Positions 41,133-45,680 of a DNA stretch of 45,680 nucleotides are shown here, one piece after another. Origin of the DNA: Candidatus Hebobacterum abditum (lineage in GTDB: Bacteria; Armatimonadota; Hebobacteria; Hebobacterales; Hebobacteraceae); contig JALGXW010000030.1 in the NCBI GenBank assembly GCA_029821875.1, positions 1 to 45,680 of the forward strand. Direction: 5' to 3'. The translations under genes and the position numbers were made by a program. Numbering within the stretch: position 1 is the first letter of the stretch; each line of letters begins with the position of its first letter. The notes beneath the pieces were generated by a model that saw only the letters and a program-made list of their open reading frames with translations, was not told the origin of the DNA and did not search any database.

Positions 41133-42923
41133 GTGCGGATCGTGCTGAGACACAGCCTCCGCTGCGGGGTCGCTGTTGCATCAATGTTACTACTCGCCGC
41201 GACTGGCGGCAGGGGTTCGCCGCCGGCCGCGGAGCCATCGAAGGAAAGGGTCACAACTATGCAGGTTCTCGTTGCCGACAGTCTTGCGAAGGTGCTGCGC
41301 GAGCCCGAGCGGGGGGAGAGGCCGCTGATGGAGGGGTCGGCTCGGATAAGCGCGGCCCGGAACGAGCGCGAATCGTTCCAGGTTGTGGTGGTGGCGGGGG
41401 GGCAGCCACTTCAGGGCGTAACGGTCGCGGGGTCGGAGGTTCGCCAGGAAGACGGCGACGGCATGATCCCAGCGAGCAGGATCGCAGTCAACCCGGTGGG
41501 CTATGTCGAGACCACGCGGCCGGCCTACGAGGTGGACCGCGTGGGCTGGTGGCCGGACCCGCTCATGCCGCCTGGCCCGGTGACGGTCGAACGGGGGCAG
41601 CGCCAGCCGTTCTGGGTGACCGTGTACGTGCCGGAGTCGGCCCCGGCCGGGGAGTATCGAGGTGCGATCACCGTTTGCGCGGAAGGGGAGACTGACCACC
41701 AGGTCCCGCTGGAGCTCAAGGTCTGGGACTTCACGCTTGCGCCGACGCCGGCGCTTCCGTCCGCCATTGCGATCTATTCTCATTCCCTGGCCGGCTTCTA
41801 CAATGAGGACCCGATCCCCGAGCCCGTGCTGCGCCGCTTCTGGGACATGCTCTTCACACACCGACTCAGCAGCGATGACCTCGGGAATCCGATCGAGGAG
41901 GGGGTCGGCGCCGTCATCGACGGCCGCGCCGAGCCGCCCTTCGATTATTCGACCTTCGACAAGCGGCTGGAGTACTGCTTCGCCCGCGGGCTGACCGCGG
42001 TGATGGCGGCCCGTCTGCCCGGATTCCTCGAAGAGGGCCCCGATCTGACGCCAGACGAGCAGGACAGGTTGGTCGCGTACTTGAACGATCTCGCGCAACA
42101 CCTCGACAGCCGCGGCTGGCTCGATCGCGCCTTCGTGATGGTGTGGGACGAGCCGCGGGAGCAGTTTGCCACGCACGTCCTCAAAGAGCTTCAGGTGGTG
42201 CGTCGCGCCCACCCCAAACTCCGGTCGCGGCTGGACGGGCCGGTGACAGGACCGCTCGTTGAGCGCTGCCAGCAGGAGGTGGACATCTGGGGCCTACACA
42301 TGCTCAACATCGCCCATGGCGCGGGCGAGGCCGAGGCGAACATCGAGCGCTGGCGGCGCGAGAACCGTGCGCTGTGGATGTACGTCGCCTGCGACACCCA
42401 CCATCCCTATCCCAACATCTTTATCGACTATCCGTTGATGGACTCCCGGATGCTGCCGTGGCTCTGCTGGAGGTACGATATTGGTTGCCTCCTCTACTGG
42501 AGCGCCAACTACTTCGGAGAGGGAAACGTGGTGGGCAACGACCCGCGGGAGAAGTGGCCGAAGCGGCCGTGGGTGAGCGGGAACTTCATCGAGGGCTGGG
42601 GTGGGCGCCGCAATGTCTACAACGGCGACGGCCATCTCATCTACCCGGGGCCGGACGGCATGCCGCTGTCATCGGTCCGGCTGGAGGCCCTGCGGGACGG
42701 CATGGAGGACTACGACTACCTGTGGCTGCTCGAGAGCGGGCTGAGGATGCTCGAGAAGGCCGGGGTGGAGCCGGAGGTGGCGGCGGAGGCACGGCGATGG
42801 CTCGAGAGCCAACAGGTCGTCACCTCGTTCACTGAATGGGAGCGCGACCCGGAGGCTCTGCTGAAAGCCCGAGCTGGACTGGCGGGCCTCGTCGAGCGCG
42901 TATATCAGTCGGCTCTGCACTGA
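41133..42923 (+). CDS. exported DUF4091 glycoside-hydrolase-like protein
   Basis: The 596-residue protein starts with a probable signal peptide (VASMLLLAATGG near residues 15-26) and continues with a beta-sandwich (RNERESFQVVVVAGGQPL) then a barrel holding VMVWDEPREQF, with the acidic pair typical of such hydrolases, WGLHMLNI, VACDTHHPYPN and DYPLMDSRMLPW. It ends with LRDGMEDYDYLWLLE, the DUF4091 hallmark. The family is glycoside-hydrolase-like; the substrate is not established. The GTG at 41133 directly follows the preceding stop codon and the true start may be a few codons later (GTG 41142 or ATG 41184). Confidence 0.85.
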   Translation: MRIVLRHSLRCGVAVASMLLLAATGGRGSPPAAEPSKERVTTMQVLVADSLAKVLREPERGERPLMEGSARISAARNERESFQVVVVAGGQPLQGVTVAGSEVRQEDGDGMIPASRIAVNPVGYVETTRPAYEVDRVGWWPDPLMPPGPVTVERGQRQPFWVTVYVPESAPAGEYRGAITVCAEGETDHQVPLELKVWDFTLAPTPALPSAIAIYSHSLAGFYNEDPIPEPVLRRFWDMLFTHRLSSDDLGNPIEEGVGAVIDGRAEPPFDYSTFDKRLEYCFARGLTAVMAARLPGFLEEGPDLTPDEQDRLVAYLNDLAQHLDSRGWLDRAFVMVWDEPREQFATHVLKELQVVRRAHPKLRSRLDGPVTGPLVERCQQEVDIWGLHMLNIAHGAGEAEANIERWRRENRALWMYVACDTHHPYPNIFIDYPLMDSRMLPWLCWRYDIGCLLYWSANYFGEGNVVGNDPREKWPKRPWVSGNFIEGWGGRRNVYNGDGHLIYPGPDGMPLSSVRLEALRDGMEDYDYLWLLESGLRMLEKAGVEPEVAAEARRWLESQQVVTSFTEWERDPEALLKARAGLAGLVERVYQSALH

Positions 42924-42992
42924 GCCCCGGGGCGCCATGGGCGCGACCAGATCGGCCACGGTGAGAGGCGGGGCGCGGCGGGGAGGGGGCGG

Positions 42993-44054
42993 CTAGGCCG
43001 GCTCCCCTCCGGCCTCGTCATTGATCGCCTGCGCGATCGCTGGGAGGTTGTCGGACCAGCGACCTTGCGGCAGGTCCTCGGTGATGCCGATGATGAACCC
43101 GTCGCCCGGCGCCGCCTCCCGGATGAGCTGCACGGTCCCATCGTACACGCCCTGCGGCGGCCGCAGGTGCCAGGCGCTGGGATAGTTGATCCAGAGGGCC
43201 TTGCCTGGCCAGGCGGCGCGGGCTTCGCTCACCGACGGGCTCATCCCCGCGTCGTAGGCCTCGATGTAGTCCAGGTCGGTCTGGGCGACCAGGTCCATGA
43301 TGGGCGTGTTGTCTGCGTCGAGGTGGGTGCCGATGAGCTTGCCGCGCCTGTGCAGGACCTCCGCGGCCTCGTTGTAGTGGGGCAGGTAGTGATGGCGGAA
43401 GACGGCCGGCCCGGTGATGTGTGGGACCACATTCCCGCCGTAGTTGCAGAACTCCAGCGGTCCCTCTGCCACGAGCGGGTAGATTCTTCTGGCGACGTCG
43501 GCGAGGGCCTCGTACAGTCTGAGTATCTCGTCCCGGTTCTCCATCCACTGTACGCAGAAGTCCTCCATGCTCATGTAGTCGGAGGAGATGAGGTTCTGCA
43601 GCGGCTCCAGCGGCAGGTTGTCGCGGACGACGAAGTCGTCGCCAACGTCTTCGTTCATACGCGCCGCGGTGTCGTAGTCCGGCTCGACCACCGTGTCCTC
43701 GATTAGGAACAGTAGCGCCTTGTAGTCGTCTGGGCTCTTGAAGAGGTACTCGTGCCGCCAGGAGGTGAACCCCGCGGGCTCCGCCACTGTGCTCAGCTCG
43801 CCGTGGGGGGTGGAGAGCAAAGCCCGGACCACATACCGTCCCCTCTCATCGACGTAGCGGTCCTCGCGGTGTCCTGCGTTCGGCGTGTGCGTCTTGTAGG
43901 ACCGGACCCGCTTCACGAGGCAGAGGCCGCGACGGCGCAGCTCCCTCGCCAGCGTGGAGCGCGGCAGCTTCTCCTCGTAGATGGTGAAGGGAGTCTTGTC
44001 CGTCGCCTCGCCGCGGAGCGCCCTCATCACCCTCTCGCGGGGGGTCATTCGCAT
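42993..44054 (-). CDS. second uroporphyrinogen-decarboxylase-fold protein
   Basis: The 353-residue protein starts RMTPRERVMRALRGEATDKT, again the URO-D-like opening. Other family-like pieces are CNYGGNVVPHITGPAVFRHH, HYNEAAEVLHRRGKLIGTHL and TDLDYIEAYDAGMSPSVSEA. Here the metal-motif region reads GTHLDADN: the His is kept but the Cys of H-x-C is absent. It is not closely similar by eye to the family member at 26589. Reaction unknown. The ATG at 44054 has GAGGCGAGGCC upstream; an ATG two codons later is equally possible. It is convergent with the DUF4091 gene and downstream of the SOD gene on the same strand. Confidence 0.78.
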   Translation of the reverse strand: MRMTPRERVMRALRGEATDKTPFTIYEEKLPRSTLARELRRRGLCLVKRVRSYKTHTPNAGHREDRYVDERGRYVVRALLSTPHGELSTVAEPAGFTSWRHEYLFKSPDDYKALLFLIEDTVVEPDYDTAARMNEDVGDDFVVRDNLPLEPLQNLISSDYMSMEDFCVQWMENRDEILRLYEALADVARRIYPLVAEGPLEFCNYGGNVVPHITGPAVFRHHYLPHYNEAAEVLHRRGKLIGTHLDADNTPIMDLVAQTDLDYIEAYDAGMSPSVSEARAAWPGKALWINYPSAWHLRPPQGVYDGTVQLIREAAPGDGFIIGITEDLPQGRWSDNLPAIAQAINDEAGGEPA

Positions 44055-44136
44055 GGCCTCGCCTCGGATGTTGACTGTGACAGGTCGTGTTCTGCGCCTC
44101 TCACGAGGGAACCTGGCGACGGGTGCCCCAAACACA

Positions 44137-44161
44137 AGGGCAGGAGCTGCGCTCCTGCCCT
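44137..44161. repeat. 11-bp perfect hairpin, same family as 5269-5293
   Basis: AGGGCAGGAGC, loop TGC, GCTCCTGCCCT. The stem repeats the GGGCAGGAG/CTCCTGCCC of the hairpin at 5269-5293. It sits between the SOD and the second URO-D-fold genes, downstream of the SOD stop on the minus strand. No T-run. Confidence 0.6.
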
Positions 44162-44214
44162 GCTCACTGGCCGCGCCCTCTGCGCGCCGGCGCCGAGGGC
44201 CATTGTGCCTGACG

Positions 44215-44778
44215 CTACTTCTTCGCCGCCGCGTATCGCTTGGCGACGTCGTCCCAGTTGACGAGGTGATCCATGAACGCCTGCGTCCACTCGGGTCGCT
44301 TGTTCTGGTACTTCAAGTAGTAGGCGTGCTCCCACACGTCGCAGACGAAGATCGGGATCTTGCCCCAGACGGCCAGGTTCTCGTGCTTCTCCGCCTGGAG
44401 CACACCGATCATGCCGGTCTCCGGGCAGCGCAGGAGGAGGCCCCAACCGGAGCCCTCTACGGCATTGGTGGTGGCGAGGAAGAGCCCCTTGAAGGCCTCG
44501 AAGCTGCCGAAGGTCTTCTTGATGGCGTCGGCCAGCTCTCCGGTTGGCTCGCCGCCACCGCCCGGCTTCATGTTGGCCCAGAAGATGCTGTGCAGAACGT
44601 GGCCGGAGCCGTGGAAGGCCAGCGCCTTCGCGGCCGCCTTCGCGCCGGCGAAGTCGCCGCCTGCCATAGGCTGTGCTTCTCCTTTCGGGCGATGGTCTGC
44701 TCGGCCGAGTCTCGCCAGCGAGCCGGAAACTGCTGTCACGCCGGCCAGCCTGAGGAATCCTCGGCGGTCGAGCTTCAC
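44215..44778 (-). CDS. Tat-type Fe/Mn superoxide dismutase lacking the N-terminal helical hairpin
   Basis: The 187-residue protein starts with a twin-arginine signal, DRRGFLRLAGVTAVSG, then goes within about 25 residues to the middle of the SOD fold (AFHGSGHVLHSIFWANMKPG). It retains the ligands H63, D147 and H151 (VCDVWEHAYYLKYQN) and the typical WGKIPI. The N-terminal hairpin that normally carries Y-x-L-P-x-L-x-Y and the H-H-x-x-H segment, with the first metal-ligand His and the gateway Tyr, is missing. The protein has three of the four ligands. An in-frame internal deletion, a specialised form, or an assembly error could explain it. The start is GTG. Divergent from the DJ-1 gene. Confidence 0.85.
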   Translation of the reverse strand: MKLDRRGFLRLAGVTAVSGSLARLGRADHRPKGEAQPMAGGDFAGAKAAAKALAFHGSGHVLHSIFWANMKPGGGGEPTGELADAIKKTFGSFEAFKGLFLATTNAVEGSGWGLLLRCPETGMIGVLQAEKHENLAVWGKIPIFVCDVWEHAYYLKYQNKRPEWTQAFMDHLVNWDDVAKRYAAAKK

Positions 44779-44934
44779 AGGCCCTGAATCCTCTCTTGAA
44801 GTGCTGTCCGGGCGAGCGGACGTCCAACCTCTTCCAAGCTGCCCTTTGCCCTTCCTCGCGCTTGACGCGACAAGGCTCGCAAGATTGTGCGACTACTCGG
44901 ACAGGCGGGAAGGTGGCGTGGGGCGCGTGTCACA

Positions 44935-44940
44935 TACAAT
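44935..44940 (+). promoter_or_regulatory. possible -10 box for the DJ-1/PfpI gene
   Basis: TACAAT lies 33 bp before the ATG at 44973 in the divergent region between the SOD and DJ-1 genes. It is one of the few AT-rich hexamers there. No good -35 box lies 17 bp upstream. Confidence 0.3.
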
Positions 44941-44972
44941 GCCCAGAGCAGTCTGGCTCAGGAGGCAGGGGA

Positions 44973-45491
44973 ATGGAACTGGATGGCAAGCGGATAGCGG
45001 TCCTCGCCGAGGACACCTATGAAGAGATGGAGCTGTGGTACCCGAAGATCCGGCTCACGGAGGCCGGGGCCGAGGTGCATGTCGTCGGTCCCGAGGCCGG
45101 GGCAACCTACACGAGTAAGCACGGCCTGCCGGTGACGGCCGATGTGGCCGCCGACGACATCGCAGCCGGAGAATACGACGCAGTAGTGATCCCGGGCGGC
45201 TACTCGCCGGACCGGATGAGGCGGCACGAGTCGATGGTGAAGTTCGTGCGGGAGATGAGCGACCAGGGGAAGGTGGTGGCCTTCATCTGCCACGCAGGCT
45301 GGCTGCCCATCTCGGCCGGCATCCTGAAGGGGAAGCGGGCGACCTCCTTCTTCTCCATTAAGGACGATATGGTCAACGCGGGCGCGAAGTGGGAGGACGC
45401 CGAGGTGGTCGTGGACGGCAACCTCATCTCCTCCCGCACACCCGATGACCTGCCCGCGTTTCTGAGGGCGATCATCGAGAAGCTGTCCTGA
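44973..45491 (+). CDS. DJ-1/PfpI-family protein
   Basis: The 172-residue protein is of usual PfpI length. It has the cysteine elbow VVAFICHAGWLPIS with C106 and H107 and an N-terminal acidic AEDTYEEME (E17/E18), the pair usual in this class. IPGGYSPDRMRR at about 73-84 is the family's substrate-loop motif. Members include protease, deglycase and chaperone-like proteins; the reaction is disputed in the family and unknown here. GGAGG is about eight bases before the ATG at 44973, which starts MELDGKRIAVLAED. Upstream in-frame sequence to 44796 is not protein-like. Confidence 0.9.
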   Translation: MELDGKRIAVLAEDTYEEMELWYPKIRLTEAGAEVHVVGPEAGATYTSKHGLPVTADVAADDIAAGEYDAVVIPGGYSPDRMRRHESMVKFVREMSDQGKVVAFICHAGWLPISAGILKGKRATSFFSIKDDMVNAGAKWEDAEVVVDGNLISSRTPDDLPAFLRAIIEKLS

Positions 45492-45500
45492 GGCGGATGC

Positions 45501-45680
45501 TCACTTCCAGCCAGGGGCGATGATGGGCGGCGGCTCAAAGTCGCCCGTGGGATCGGTCTTCAGTGTCACGCCAAGCGCCTTGCCGTCCTTGAAGTAGAGG
45601 GCCATTTCGAAGCTGCCGCGGTCGGCCTGAACGGTCCAGACAGTTACGGTACAGCCGCGCTCGTGCCCGAAGATGCCGGG
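45501..45680 (-). CDS. C-terminal end of an unidentified gene (5' end outside window)
   Basis: A minus-strand frame open to the window edge ends with TGA at 45501-45503. Its 59 visible residues include CTVTVWTVQADRGSFEMALY and, after FKDGKALGV, TLKTDPTGDFEPPPIIAPGW, with a G/C-rich third codon position like its neighbours. The alternating beta pattern and proline-rich end suggest an exported or beta-type protein. No family recognised. It is convergent with the DJ-1 gene, 9 bp apart. Confidence 0.6.
   Translation of the reverse strand, partial: PGIFGHERGCTVTVWTVQADRGSFEMALYFKDGKALGVTLKTDPTGDFEPPPIIAPGWK

Overview
The window is about 45.7 kb of visibly high-GC bacterial chromosome, densely packed with genes on both strands. 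No rRNA, tRNA, CRISPR array, phage or IS transposase gene was recognised. The mix of families is typical of free-living polysaccharide- or glycoside-degrading bacteria known mostly from metagenomes: DUF4091 and GHL10-type glycoside hydrolases, uroporphyrinogen-decarboxylase-fold proteins, DUF5107-TPR, CBM9/DUF5916, parallel beta-helix proteins and an FAD_oxidored protein. I favour Armatimonadota or a neighbouring candidate phylum, with low confidence. The DUF5916 barrel-type protein, lipoproteins and Tat-dependent enzymes suggest a diderm.

Layout. 1-2200: a purine block (end of prs, purE, purB). 2271-8572: a membrane-anchored TPR protein, an APH-like kinase, an aldo/keto reductase with an iron-sulfur tail, a GNAT and a secreted beta-helix protein, with copies of an intergenic palindromic repeat. 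9068-13469: a secreted STN-like protein of unknown function, an enolase-superfamily dehydratase, a lipoprotein and a small exported protein. 13532-17479 (minus strand): GNAT/YoaP, creatininase-family hydrolase, a tryptophan-rich orphan whose stop overlaps the creatininase start, and a secreted BtrH/C39-like protein. 17653-24033: a methyltransferase, a CBM9/DUF5916 protein, an FAD oxidoreductase with a small partner, and a GNAT-like protein. 24328-31742: a gene remnant and a GHL10 hydrolase (minus), divergent from a plus-strand run of URO-D-fold protein, sugar isomerase and DUF5107-TPR. 31745-36303 (minus): an MFS transporter and a very large polytopic membrane/spermidine-synthase/TPR fusion. 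36456-45680: a beta-helix protein; tatC divergent from a two-subunit molybdenum hydroxylase whose large subunit carries a Tat signal; a DUF4091 protein; a second URO-D-fold protein; a Tat-type superoxide dismutase lacking its N-terminal hairpin; a DJ-1/PfpI protein; and the end of an unknown gene.

How the genes may work together. The plus-strand run at 26589-31742, with the GHL10 and DUF4091 hydrolases and the enolase-superfamily dehydratase, looks like uptake and breakdown of plant or microbial glycosides. tatC, the Tat-type molybdenum hydroxylase and the Tat-type SOD form a local theme of folded, cofactor-bearing exported enzymes. Two of these enzymes lack residues normally essential for catalysis: a metal-ligand His in the SOD and the catalytic Glu in the molybdenum hydroxylase. 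These are the most surprising points here. The least explained unit is the tryptophan-rich protein translationally coupled to a creatininase-family amidohydrolase. Many start codons were chosen by Shine-Dalgarno context and family N-termini, and are inferences.
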